DNA from: Cryptomeria japonica
Lineage: Eukaryota > Streptophyta > Pinopsida > Cupressales > Cupressaceae
DNA: 64,000 bases
Assembly: GCF_030272615.1 (NCBI RefSeq)
Contig: NC_081413.1
Coordinates: 157,361,849 to 157,425,848, forward strand
Reading direction: 5' to 3'
In this document: positions 36,223-47,143 of the stretch, piece by piece
How the letters are laid out: the number at the start of each line of letters is the position of its first letter
Numbering within the stretch: position 1 is the stretch's first letter
Program-made: the position numbers and the translations under genes
The notes under the pieces: generated by a model
Databases searched by the model: none
Told to the model about the DNA's origin: nothing
Seen by the model: the letters and a program-made list of their open reading frames with translations, nothing else

Positions 36223-37330
36223 TCTAAAATACTCTCAATCCTAGATTGCAGTGGAGGGTCCCTCCCTTGCATCCACTTGGGAATTCCAATTGATCATGGA
36301 ACAGGGAGTGCTAGGTCATGGGATCCCCTGAAACTAAAAATGGATCAGTCTTCAAACTCCTGGAAAGGGAAATGGCTGTCATGGGCATATAGACTTGTTA
36401 TGATCCAAGCAGTATTAGCGGCCCTGCCCATCTATCTTCTCTCCATCCTATCTCTAACAGCAAGTGCAAATACCTTTCTCATCAAGAAAATGAGGAATTT
36501 CTTTTGGCAAAACTCAGAGGAGAAAAATAGAATAGCTCTAATTGCATGGGAAAAAATAATCAAGCCTAAAGTCCTAGGGGGTTTAGGCCTTAAGAACCTC
36601 AAATTGCAAAATAAAGCCCTAGGGGCCAAACTAGTATGGAAGTTCATTAGGAATCCTAACATCACTTGGGCTAGCATGTTAGCCACTAAATACTTACCAG
36701 GTCAAGAGCCAACCAATTTTCTTCGAGCTAACTCATTCCCCAAGGGCTCTAAAACATTGAATTTTTTAATCTCATGCAGAAACCTGATATCAGAACAAGT
36801 ATCATGGGATATCCGAGATGGAGCTTCAAGTTTTTTTTGGGAAGACTCCTAGGGTGGCTACCCTCCCATAGCTAATCTACTCAACATTCCAATAATAGAA
36901 AACTAGCTTAAGCTCCACTGGGGTGTTGTAGTAAGAGATTACATGGCCTTTGACGGTTCACCTAGCTCTCAAAGTTGGAGATGAAAATCATTGGATTCAG
37001 TCCCTACTACAAGGGATGATATAGACTAGCTCAAAGAACTATTAAAAACTAGAAATGTTAATCTGAGAAGAGGGAACGACTCGTTAATTTGGGCTTCCTC
37101 CAAAATAGGGCTCTACTATCCTAGAGATGGTTACAGAGTACTGGTTAACAATGCTGCTCAGGATCATTTGGATTTCCCCAAGAAGTTGTTCTGGAGTTCT
37201 AAAGTTATCCCTAAGGCAGGGATCTTTGTATGGCTAGCATATCAAAAAAAAAAATTTAACTGTAGAAAAACTCACAAAAATGGGGTTTGCAGGACCCTCT
37301 AGGTGCATCTTGTGCAAAGCTCAATCAGAG
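36223..37330 (+). pseudogene. LINE-1 ORF2: thumb and zinc-finger region
   Basis: An open stretch (36277-36852) carries GKWLSWAYRLVMIQAVL, NFFWQNSEE and PKVLGGLGLKNL, all typical of plant LINE ORF2 after the RT. It is followed by a decayed segment with several stops and then RCILCKAQSETVDHLLLPY, the zf-RVT motif, in which the last Cys has become Tyr. Confidence 0.85.
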
Positions 37331-38221
37331 ACAGTGGACCACCTACTACTCCCCTACCCCTTTACGTTCAAATGTTGGAGATGGCTTTGTGCTAAACTTG
37401 GCCTGATTTTAGCCCTTCCAAATGATATTAAATCTCTATTTCAAAGCTGGCCTATCCCGTTCAAGGAGTCCACCTTGAGTTCAATCATGGAATTGTCCAC
37501 TTCCTGTCTAGTTTGGGAAATATGGAAGGAAAGGAATCATAGACTTTTTGACAACAAATCCAGAAGAATAGAATCAATCTTGAACTCAGTTGAATCAACT
37601 ATTGTGGTTTCAGTCAACTGCAAGTTAGCCTTCTCTTTGGGCCCGCCGAAATTTTTTTCATCTTGGGATGAAAGTATAAGGAAAAACTTGAATGGCATCA
37701 AGATTCCCCCCCCTTTTGGGCAAAAAGACAATGGAAGAAAGACTACTATCTGGTCTCCCCCAAAGCCTGGTTGGATAAAACTGAATTTTGATGGTGCCTC
37801 GAGAGGTAACCCGGGCCCTTCTGGAATAGGATATGTAATCAGGGATCACACAGGAGCAATCCTTGGGAAAATGGCAAAGCCTATCCCCCCAGATACAAAC
37901 AACATAGCCGAGTTCAAAGCTCTGCAACTTGGACTGAGAGATTGCATCAACCATGGTTTTAATAACATCTAAGTGGAGGGTGACTCAGAGATTGCAATAA
38001 ATGCTATCAAGAGGAAATTCACTCCAAATTGGAGGCTGCAGGGAATTCTAGAAAGCATAGTCACAAGCCTGGATAAGATAGACAATTATGAAGCTAATCA
38101 TATCTATAGAGAAACAAATATAGAGGTAGATGCTCTCTCAAAATTAGCTGCCCAAGGATCTTTTCTCCACGGTTGGGATCAGGATTATCCTTCTGTTTTT
38201 CACTCAGACCATTGCAATTGA
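37280..38221 (+). pseudogene. LINE-1 ORF2: RNase H domain
   Basis: WIKLNFDGASRGNPGPSGIG gives the first catalytic Asp, IAEFKALQLGL the Glu, VEGDSEIAINAI the second Asp and NIEVDALSKLA the fourth acidic residue, so all four catalytic positions of a plant LINE RNase H are present. One TAA at 37970-37972, where Gln or Trp is expected, splits the domain. The frame closes at 38221. Confidence 0.93.
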
Positions 38222-38701
38222 CATGTTTGGGTCTTTGAAGTTCAACCAGATGCGATTTTCCCCTCAGGATCTGGTAGTAGCCCTTATCATTTTGCTATAA
38301 AGTTAATTTAAACTTAAACATGGCGGTTAAGATTAATGGTCATATCAATTCAAATTTTACACCACCTCTCTTGGAAGGGTGGGCCCATAGTTAAGCATGT
38401 CATCTAAGTCATAGTCATGACCTATACCTTCTCCGATCCTCCTCTTGAGATCGCTGACATATTGTTAAATCAATTTAAGGTCTGCGTGGCCCATCCGGGT
38501 GAGTTGGCTTGACAAGGACAAAAATCCTCTGCCACCTTTATTGCCAAATTTATTGCAATCCTGATCCTCATTATTCAGCTTTAAAAAGTGTGCCATCTTC
38601 TTCTTTGCATTTGTTTTCTACATTCCGCGTTCATTCCCTTCTCTCTGCTTTCTATCTCGGTGTCCTTCTCCTTCTCTGTTGCTCAGCCTGCTTCACCCCT
38701 C
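38222..38701 (+). other. Spacer between LINE-1 ORF2 and ORF3
   Basis: About 480 bp of T/C-rich sequence without a sustained frame, still inside the target-site duplications and so part of the transposed unit. Confidence 0.5.
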
Positions 38702-39544
38702 ATGGCGTCCGACCCTCCCTTTGGCTTCATCATGAGCGTGTATCCCAGACCCACTTGCTATTTTGGAGCTGATACTCCAATCTCTCTCTTGGCATCTACA
38801 GACCAAGTTTCCTTTAGGAAAATCACAGATTTAAGGCTCAAGTGTCTCCTCCTCTTCTCGGATTTTTCCCTCATTTTGGCCATGAAGATGATTTTGGGTA
38901 GTGGTCACCTTAATAGAGATGAATATCCTTGGGATAACACCAACATTTCTTCAAGGTTTGTCACCTCTCTTCTTGACATAAAACTCGCCAAGCAGGCAGT
39001 CTTATCTCTCACCAAGAAGCTCTTCCCGAAGGAAGTTACCCAAGAGCTCTAGGAAATTCTAAATAAAGCAATTCATGATTCTGGGGCCCCTTGGCCAGGA
39101 GATAGAATCCTCTTTAACGCTCATGGAGAATTGATCAAGTATCATCCCTTCCTACTTGATTTGAAAGGGAAGGACCTAGATAGGCACAGAGTGTTTGCGG
39201 GTGTTGGCCTTGGTTATCTCAAATGGCAGTTTCTAGGAGAGGATTCAGATGACCTTGGTAGGGAGGAGGACCTTATTCAGTTTGCAAGACTCAACGGTAT
39301 CCTGCCTCCGAAACCAGAAGAGGAAAACCCACATTTGGAATAGGCTAGCAGGGGTCGTGCTTCTAGGGGTCGCCATGGGACTGGAATTGGCCGTGGTAGA
39401 GGTCGCCCTCTGCGCAAAGGACATGGACATGCAAGGAAGGAGCACCTATCAGTTGCAGCCCTATAGGAAATTGCAAGCAGAGGCAGAGGCCGAGGTCATC
39501 CTAGGAAGCAACTACAACACCCTGACATTCCCTCTTCAAGCTAG
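38702..39544 (+). pseudogene. LINE-1 ORF3: unrecognised protein with Arg/Gly-rich tail
   Basis: One frame of 280 codons runs from the ATG at 38702 (MASDPPFGFIMSV) to the TAG at 39542. It is interrupted only by three in-frame TAG codons at 39050, 39341 and 39464. No frameshift is needed to read across them. The body (about residues 1-210) is mixed alpha/beta-like with FNAHGELIKYHPFLLDLKG and HRVFAGVGLGYLKWQFLG. The tail has ASRGRASRGRHGTG, GIGRGRGRP and SRGRGRGHP, an RGG-like nucleic-acid-binding composition. I do not recognise the family. It could be a captured host gene piece or an element-specific RNA-binding protein. Confidence 0.6.
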
Positions 39545-39873
39545 GCTTTCTGTGGATTCCTCATTTTGATTATTGTATACCAATTATATATGTATATTTC
39601 TCTTAGGTTTAATTTTAAGCTCAAAACTTTGTTCTAGGTAGGTGGAAATCTACCTCTTTCGTTTATAGTCTGTTTGCTTTCTTAGATGATGAAACCCTTC
39701 GAGGGGTTTGAAAAACAGCTAAAAAACATAAGTTTAAAGCATTTCAGGTTTTGGTGAAATCTCTGTGCTCTTAAAGAGTAGGGATTTTTGAATGTCTAAG
39801 AATTTTGTGTCAAACATATGTATTTAAAATTATTAATGCAAATCTGACTCTACCTTTACCGATAAAAAAAAAA
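39545..39873 (+). other. LINE-1 3' untranslated region and A-rich tail
   Basis: AT-rich, with no frame, ending TACCGATAAAAAAAAAA directly before the right target-site duplication at 39874-39889. Confidence 0.85.
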
Positions 39874-40092
39874 GTATATATGTCACTACAACTAATAGAT
39901 GGAAAGAGGAAAAATGTCGTCACAGTTAGGAACAACAGAGTGAGAGGACTTTTGAAAATTCCAAGAATTTTCAACATTAAACTAATATCAACTATGCGAA
40001 TTGATCTGTAGGAAAATAAATAATAGATCTCTTATCAACTATTCAATATTCTAATGGGGAAGGTAGTTTTCTTAGATGAAGCTCTAATATCA

Positions 40093-40527
40093 TGTTGGAG
40101 AAATTATGAGCCCATGAAGCTGTGCACATTTCAATGGATCAACCAATAAACTATCCTACCACACACAAGAATGTTGCAACTTGATCAATGAAGAACAATG
40201 GAGATCAAAGAGCAAAGCTTGACATTAACCTGCAATGAATTGCTATGAATTGATTTGTTACAATGTACAAATGAGCTTGCTTATATAGGCAAGAGGCTAG
40301 ACAATTTAGAGTACTGAGAATTCCATTTGGCTCAATGGGATAAGAGAGCAGGTAGGAGTAGGTACAACTACCCCATAACAAAATTAAATGCATAAAACTA
40401 ACTCATCTCTTTCTAGAATGACAACAAAGATAACTAACATGAACAATATTAAATGATTGTGTCATGTGACAAATAAAGCTATCCTAACTTAATTAGAGTA
40501 AATAGAATAAATCTAATTATTCCTACA
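40093..40527 (-). repeat. 5' LTR of element B, unit 2
   Basis: It matches 22940-23375. TATA-like CCTATATAAGCAA on the minus strand near 40283. The outer end is followed by the unit 3 start (TCAAGGAGTTCAATGATG). Confidence 0.82.
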
Positions 40528-40931
40528 TCAAGGAGTTCAATGATGTTTAATATTCTTCATTTGTAGATGGGTTTCTAACAAACCTATTTGTTATAGGTGC
40601 CCCTTATCATCTAGTTAAGTTGTGTGATAAAATAAAGTTGATAGATGGGTGTTAAAAATATAAAGTGCATTTTATTAGACAATGTCACATTTGTTTAAGG
40701 ATCCCACAATTATTTTATTTAAGGATCTTTGGATCCTTTTATTTGGAAATACAAAATAAATTAATTTATGCTCTCCAAATTTTTACATAAGGTTGGTAAG
40801 AGGTGTCCACCACAATCTAATTTTTTTAAAAATTATTATTGATGACTCCTTTAGAGGTAATCTAGGTGTGGCAAGGATAGGCGGGTTGGTAAGCATGATA
40901 GAATTCCAAATTATTTTGATGGCTCTTGAGT
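40528..40931. other. Unit 3 start: shortened 3' flank of AP2 copy 3
   Basis: It matches the first part of 5843-7089. It is cut off at about 40931, where a deletion joins it directly to intron 8 of the AP2 gene. Confidence 0.7.
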
Positions 40932-43342
40932 AAACTTGTACCTGCCAATTGAAAGACCCAACGAGTTCGCCACAACGTTTAGCTGGTTTACTAACCGAAA
41001 TATATAGTAGATTTGTTCATGTTTGGTGTACTCAGTGTATGTTCCCAGATATACGTCTTTGTGTCCATTAATTCTCCCAATTCTAGCCTGCCACTTTCCT
41101 TTTTGATGGTGTCTGCGATATGTTACATATTTAACGTTAGAAAATAGCTTTTCCTAGTGATCAATGAATAATCATTTTTGTATTCAGATCATGATCTCAA
41201 AACCCAAAATAAAGATAACAATTTAAGTACATACCTTGTTACTACACGGTAAATTGATGCACCTTTTGTAAAGCAACTACTCTTCCTGCACCAATGTTAG
41301 AAGATTATATGTTAGCTCCATATGTGAAAGTAATCCAATACAATATGTTAAACTAAATCTAAAATTCTGTCGTAGACCTTATTTGGACCCTGCTGTGAAT
41401 GATCTTTTTTGATGGGTCATTTGAATAGGAATAAATTCAAGCTAGGGCAGCTGTTCACATAATTAAAATTTTGTTCTTTCTGTACCAGTGTACCCTTCCT
41501 CATTCTAATACAAATGTATGTATATAAGTAGTGTCAGTTACACAAACAAAAGGTCCAGTACTGCCACATTTTTAATCTAAAAGACTTGAATGGAAAGAGC
41601 TCTGATACCTTTCGAGATAATTAACAGTCTACGGTGCACATCGATTTCATGACTTCGAGCTCTTCTTTGTATTCAGTTATCTACATAAAACACGTCATTT
41701 TAACAGTGGATTCTGTACGAATTTATGTAACGGCAGATGCTGTGTAAACTGCCATACTAAATACAGTTTAATATACTACGCTTAATGTAAAATTCTTAGA
41801 GGAAAATTTGTTGTGCTTTTGTCACCCCAATACTTGAGAGCAGCCTTATCGTAAGCTCTTGCTGCTTTCAATTCAGTATCATAGCCACCTACGGGTACAT
41901 CAACCCTAGGTCAACACTTCAATCCAATCTAGTTCAGCTCACAGCTAAATGTAAAATACCAGAGACTAGAGTTTCAAATCAGTATTTAAATGATATGCTC
42001 ACCCAAATATACTGTTGAAGATTTCAGAGGATGTCCAGATTTGAAGGTTGACAAGGTCACACACAAATTGTTTTGCATCATTATAAAAACATATTCGATC
42101 CATAAACAGCAAAGAAAAAGAACTGCTCCAGAAAAAAATTGATGAAAAACACTAAAAATACTCTAAATAGAAACATTAGGGTTCCACGCTATATCATAAC
42201 TATAATTAGGGTTCCATAGTCCATTATAATTATAATTATAATTAGGTTCCACAGTCTATTATAACTCTAATTAAGGTTCCACAGTCTATTATAATTATAA
42301 TTAAGGTTACACAGTCGATTATAACTGTAATTAGAGTTCTGTAGTCTATTATAATTATAATTAGTGTTCCACATTTTATTATAAATTTCTGAAAAACTTA
42401 TTTTTTATATCAACTTTTAAAGCTAGCCTTAGAATAGTGATACATGGAAAATCCTTCTAATGGTTATCAAGTCCTTATAACATACCTTGTCTACCCTTTC
42501 TTTTGTGACCACCTTTAACGAAGCTGTTGTCCCACAAATGGGCTTCATATCTCCCTGTCCATCTGTCTGCAAGACAAAATGTCAAAGATATAACTTTTTA
42601 TTTATAGCTTTCCTCTATTTTAGAAAATCAGATACAGGGACAGCGATAAAATTATACCATCTAAATGAGATACATGCTTATATAACATACCTGGCGACTC
42701 CACGGTATTTTGAAGTTCTTACTGAAGTTCTTTGGAACATGGGATTTCCCGCTCTTGCTTTCTCTGGTCCCATTGCTTGGTTCAGACTAAGTGTCGTGTC
42801 TTGTTATCAGGAGGACAAGAAACAGAAATCTGAACCAAAGCAAAAGCATTTTGTGTAGTAGTAATGGTTGAAGGTGTACTTGGCTGAGTATTTCCATTCA
42901 CAGGCAAAGTCAAACCACAATTAGCATTAGTTACATTGCAGCTTTCAGTAGTTGTAGAAGTATTAGAAAAGTTCGCCCTAAGGGAGGCTTTGTTTGCAGA
43001 TTGATTGCTCAGAACTGTCTTCCTCTCATGCTGCTCAAATAAACCATGCATAGAGTTCTGAAAGCTTGAGTCAGAAAATAAGTTGCAGATTTCTTCATTA
43101 TCACTATAAGGAAACTGCATTTCATTGGTGGGACTTGAAGCTGCAGCTATATCAACGTTATCTAGATCAAAGGTATCTGAGGCACGTATTTTTGGTACAA
43201 TACCACCTGCAAATCGGTCTTTCAAAGAATTCTGTCAACAGATCTTCAGGGATTGAAGGTTTTTCATTATGCTGTATGGTATTGGTGAGTGGTCCAGCGT
43301 TCAGCATCTCTGATTACCTAGTTAGGTTATTTTTCTGCCATA
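40932..43342 (-). pseudogene. AP2/ANT-like transcription factor, copy 3 (pseudogene, exons 2-8)
   Basis: Exons found: exon 2 42691-43342, exon 3 42486-42566, mini-exon 42003-42011, exon 5 about 41800-41888, exon 6 41609-41680, exon 7 41235-41285 and exon 8 41036-41112. A deletion fused intron 8 to the 3' flank, so exon 9 (end of AP2 repeat 2 and the C-terminus) is gone, and exon 1 is not recognisable upstream. Further lesions: 2-bp deletions in exons 3 and 6, lost donors after exons 5 and 8, a frameshift early in exon 2, and YRG changed to YRV in exon 7. LINE-2 sits in intron 1. Confidence 0.9.
42170..42375. repeat. Intron 3 minisatellite of AP2 copy 3
   Basis: About six units of roughly 30 bp built on GTTCCACAGTCTATTATAAC. 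Copies 1 and 2 have only one or two units, and copy 4 about six. Confidence 0.8.
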
Positions 43343-43460
43343 CTGCAAAAGTTTTACAATTATGATTTGTAGATTGCCATGAGAAACAATTGCTCTTATG
43401 AACCAGTGTTATGAAAATCGTACCATATTCCATTCAATATTTCACAATTTTTATCATCTA

Positions 43461-43472
43461 AATTTTATATAA
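43461..43472. repeat. Left target-site duplication of LINE-2
   Basis: AATTTTATATAA here and at 49291-49302. Sequence outside both copies joins into the AP2 intron 1 sequence seen in copies 1, 2 and 4. Confidence 0.85.
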
Positions 43473-43627
43473 ATGGTGTTGTGAACGGAATTTTTTTTTG
43501 GTAGACACAACAATAGAAAAATATATTTTTCAACTTACATATAGGAGAGCAAATGAGTTCTGCTAGGGTTTGAGGTTGTGTATTGCTTTTTTCAGACCGC
43601 ATTTACTGCGGGATTCTAGAGTTTATT

Positions 43628-44536
43628 ATGGCTTCAGTCAACTTTAACCCAGCAATTGATTCTGGTGCTGAAGTTGCTGCAACGGACCCTCATGGAGCCT
43701 CAGAATAAACACCCTCACAAATTTGTTCCGAAAGTGTTTCACGAGGTATGTCCTCGCCTGATGTTGTGCTTCCTATTCAAGATAGATTTTGATAATGCCT
43801 GTGAGTGGCTTAAAAAATGCACTTTGATAGTTTATTTTGTGGGTAGGATCCCTCCTGAAAGCATGCTTCATGACTGGGTTGCCAAAGCTTGGTCTCCTCA
43901 TGGAATCCGACTTGATGGCGTCCAAAGCCTCACGAAGGGCTTCTTTTTGTTTCGCTTCTCGAACCCTTCCCATGTTGAGGCTATCCTCTCTCATGGGCCA
44001 TGGATCATTCGGTCTTCCCTTCTGGTTTTCCAGTGTTGGTCTCGAGACTTTTCTATCTCAAATGACAAAAAGTTGTGAGTCCTAGTCTATGCTAAATTCC
44101 CTGGTCTTCCTTTGCCTTGTTGGCCTTTCATGCAAACTATTGCCTAGTCTGTTGGCAAAGTTGTTTGTCTTGAACCAGACCGGTTTTTTAATGCTTGACC
44201 TCAAAAGAGGGTCTGCATTGAGGTCGACCTTTCCCGTGACCTGAAAGAAACTGTTGATATTCAAATGGGTGGCAATATCTTCACCCGGACGGTGCTTTAT
44301 TTGAAGCTTCCCAACACTTTCTATCGGTGCCAGTCGACGGAGCAAAAAATCAGAGATTGTCCCTTAGCTATATCGAAAATAAAACCCCTGTTAAGGAGAC
44401 CGACTCTCAACCTGTGGAGGGAGCTAAGAAGGATGAATGGACTACTGTGGTTTGCAAAGGCAAGAACTTTGTGGCTTTTGCCCAAAATCCACTCGTCGGA
44501 TCAAGTTCTCAGCTGATGGCAGAGTCTCCTACGTAG
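43628..44536 (+). pseudogene. LINE-2 ORF1 (DUF4283-like)
   Basis: The ATG at 43628 opens MASVNFNPAIDSG and is soon interrupted. The 43656-44078 frame contains HGIRLDGVQSLTKGFFLFRF, AILSHGPWIIRSSLLVFQCW, and then, past a stop, YAKFPGLPLPCWPFM and KRVCIEVDLSRDLKE, the order seen in DUF4283 ORF1 proteins of plant LINEs. A poor zinc knuckle, YRCQSTEQKIRDCPL, follows. Stops at about 44076, 44146 and 44198 break the frame. In active elements this protein coats the RNA. Confidence 0.82.
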
Positions 44537-44837
44537 GCACCGTCTGCCCAGGTGGTCTCTACGCCGTCCCCTTCGGTTTCAAACCTTGGCCAGTAGGGGA
44601 AGGATTATTCTGAGGGTGCCGCTCGAACCCTTGGGTTCACACTCCTCAGGCTATGTCTATGATTTCTACTCCACACTCTCTATGTGGCTATCCCTTCTGA
44701 GCATGCTGAGATAGTAGATGGTTGTTCAGAGAAAAGAAGAGTTATTTCCGGTGGGGACTCTCTTCCTAGTCTTAGTTCAGTTTTTTTGTGCAATAGCTTC
44801 TCCCCTCTTGCGGATGAGGGTGACATGCAATATTTTT

Positions 44838-45721
44838 CATGAATTAGATCACATGGAATGTTCGAGGTCTCACAGATCTCACCAGAATATATTCTGTTAG
44901 AGATGTTTGTCAACGTGTTTTAGACCTGGATGTTCTCTGCCTTCAGGAAGTTAAAATTGTTGGTTTCATGCTTATTGGTGCATGCTGTGTTATTTGGTTG
45001 GATAGCCTTGTTTTTGCTTCCCAGCAAGAGGCTGGTCAAGTTGGAGTTGCTACTCTCCTTTCACCTCATTGGCTTTCTATAGTTATTTCTCACGGTTTTG
45101 ATCCCATGTAGCGTGCTATATGGGTTTTGTTGTCAATTGATAATCATTTTGTTGGGATTGTTAATGTTTATGCTCCCAATGATGCTGTTGATAGATCAAA
45201 CTTATAGTGTTGGATTGCTAATGCTCTACTACCTGCAACTTGGGTCATATGTGATGACTTCAATATGGTTGAGGTGGCGACCGATAAGGATGAAATTTTT
45301 CCTTTTCGATGGACAACTGACGAGAGGGAAGTTTGGTAATATATGCATAATAAGTTGGGTCTTTTCGACCCCAACACTAACCATCACTACCTAGGTGAGG
45401 TCTAGCACACTTGGTCTAATTTCAGAGCTAGCTTAGATAAAATATTTAAAAGGCTTGATCATGCTATGACAATCGTGCAATTTTTTTTCTTTTTCTAAAG
45501 ATCAAGATCTGCCCGTCATTCTTCTCGTTGATGTGATGTTGTCCGATCACTTCCCCATAAAGTGTATAATTGAATGGCACCCAGGTAGGTCGCATCCTTA
45601 CAAGAAGCAGTTTTACCTCAACACGTCTCTCCTACATCATCAGGCCAAGATGGACCACATTCAAAGGGTTTGGAATTTGGAACCAAGCCCTCATCATCAC
45701 ACTGCTTGGATTGTGTGGTGA
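44838..45721 (+). pseudogene. LINE-2 ORF2: endonuclease
   Basis: ITWNVRGLTDLTRIYSVRDV opens the domain. VLCLQEVKIV supplies the catalytic Glu. WVICDDFNMVEVA replaces the usual G-D-F-N-M. LSDHFPIKCIIE at 45533-45570 has the catalytic Asp-His. Several stops and frame changes lie between. Confidence 0.85.
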
Positions 45722-45802
45722 AATGTCACCATTAACTGCTCTATGACGTTTCTGCACATTTATGGTAGACAACTTGCCATGTACTGTAGGCACTCATAGG
45801 AC

Positions 45803-47143
45803 GTGACCACCAAAGATCTCTGTGCTGCGACAAAAGTTTTTGCCTCAAATCCTTTTGATTCTAACCTGCAACTTTGGTTAGCCCAGCTTTATCATCAGAA
45901 ACAAGTTGCAGATAATTACTTTGCCAAAGGAGCTCAAATCAAAGCCAGGTTATATTTGGTCAAGGTGGAAGACAAGGCCTCCAAAGAATTTTTCCTGGCT
46001 TTGTGCCCCCATCATACCTCTGTAGGGATCAAGAAAATCAAAGAGGGGCATGTTGTTCTCACTGAGCTGCTTGATATTCTGCAAGCTTTTGTTCATCATT
46101 ATGAGAAGGTGTTCACAGCGCAAGGAAACTCTCTAGCCAGAGCCCAAGCTTTGCAAGATTGCTTAGGTGTTGTTCCCAAAAGGCTTTCTGAGTCTCCACA
46201 GACCTTTTGTGATCTCTTACTGACCATTGATGATCTCAAGGAAGCCATTTTTTCTATGGTAGATGATAAAGCCCATGGATGTGATGGTTTCCCTTGCGAG
46301 TTCTACAAAGTCCTTTGGCCTTGTGTTGGTCCTGACCTACAAAAGGTCTACCTTAAATATTTTCATTTCCAGTCCCTGGGAAAGATACTTAACTAGGGTA
46401 ACATCAAATTTATCCCTAAGACTGGGGATCCAGAAGACATATGCAATTGGAGGCCTATTACCTTGCTCAATGTCTCGTATAAGATCATTCCCAAAGCCTT
46501 GGCTCTCAAGATTCGTCATCTTCTACCCTTGATTGTTTGTCCAAAGCAGACTGAATTTATCAAGTCCAGGTTTATTCTGGATAATATTATTGTTGTTTGG
46601 GAAGGGATGGACTGGGCCCGATGCTCCAAATAGCAGACAATCTTCCTTAAGATCGACTTCGCTAAAGCGTATGATCGCATAGAGTGGCCATTTATTTTGG
46701 CTATGCTCAAAACTCTTGGCTTCGGCCCCAGATTCATTCAGTTTGTCCCGATGCTTTTCGGAAGTGCCTTGGCCTGCATCACCATCAATGGTCGTCAGTC
46801 TGAGGATTTTCGTCTTTTCAGATCCATTTGCCAAGGCTGTCCTCTAGCTCCTTCTTTATATGTTATTGCGGCGAAGGGTTTTGGGTACTTATGTGCTAAC
46901 ACCATCTCTGCTGGACGTGTCTGTGGAATTTCTCTGCCTAAGTCACCTTCTCAACTTGTCAATGGCCATTTTGTAGATGATTCCTTTCTCAATCTCATTG
47001 AGGAAGAAGATAATGTTCAGGCTACTCTTCAATGTTTGGACACTTTTTTCTTGGCTTCCATCTCAGCCATTCAATGGCACAAGACACAATTTTATAGGCA
47101 GTCTTTTCTTCCTGCCCCACCTTGGATTCTTCAATATGGCTAG
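45803..47143 (+). pseudogene. LINE-2 ORF2: reverse transcriptase
   Basis: Frame 45803-46396 covers the linker and FSMVDDKAHGCDGFPCEFYK, and frame 46697-47143 covers the second half of the palm. In between read KTGDPEDICNWRPITLLNVSY-like and FLKIDFAKAYDRIEW motifs with one TAG. The palm motif reads NGHFVDDSFLNL where F-A-D-D-T is usual, keeping both Asp residues. CQGCPLAPSLYVIAAKG matches RT motif 4. Confidence 0.9.

Larger units (their letters stand above)
33254..39873 (+). mobile_element. LINE-1: L1-type non-LTR retrotransposon with an extra downstream ORF
   Basis: 6.6 kb between 16-bp target-site duplications, ending in an A-rich tail (GATAAAAAAAAAA). It holds the tail of ORF1, then ORF2 (endonuclease, RT, zinc-finger, RNase H), then a third frame at 38702-39544. 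The DUF4283 and zinc-knuckle part of ORF1 is missing, so this copy is 5'-truncated. About ten stops interrupt ORF2 and a 91-bp duplication shifts its frame. Insertion post-dates unit duplication, because only the unit 2 B carries it. Confidence 0.93.
31358..40527 (-). mobile_element. Element B, unit 2 copy, interrupted by LINE-1
   Basis: The 3' LTR (31358-31654) has lost its outer third. The 5' LTR is 40093-40527. The interior matches the unit 1 copy and is split by LINE-1 at 33254-39873. An 81-bp tandem duplication unique to this copy lies at 33078-33239. There is no coding content of its own. Confidence 0.8.

Noticed and set aside
37537-37954. Minus-strand frames opposite the LINE-1 RNase H
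   Set aside because: The plus strand carries the RNase H catalytic motifs, so these are shadows.
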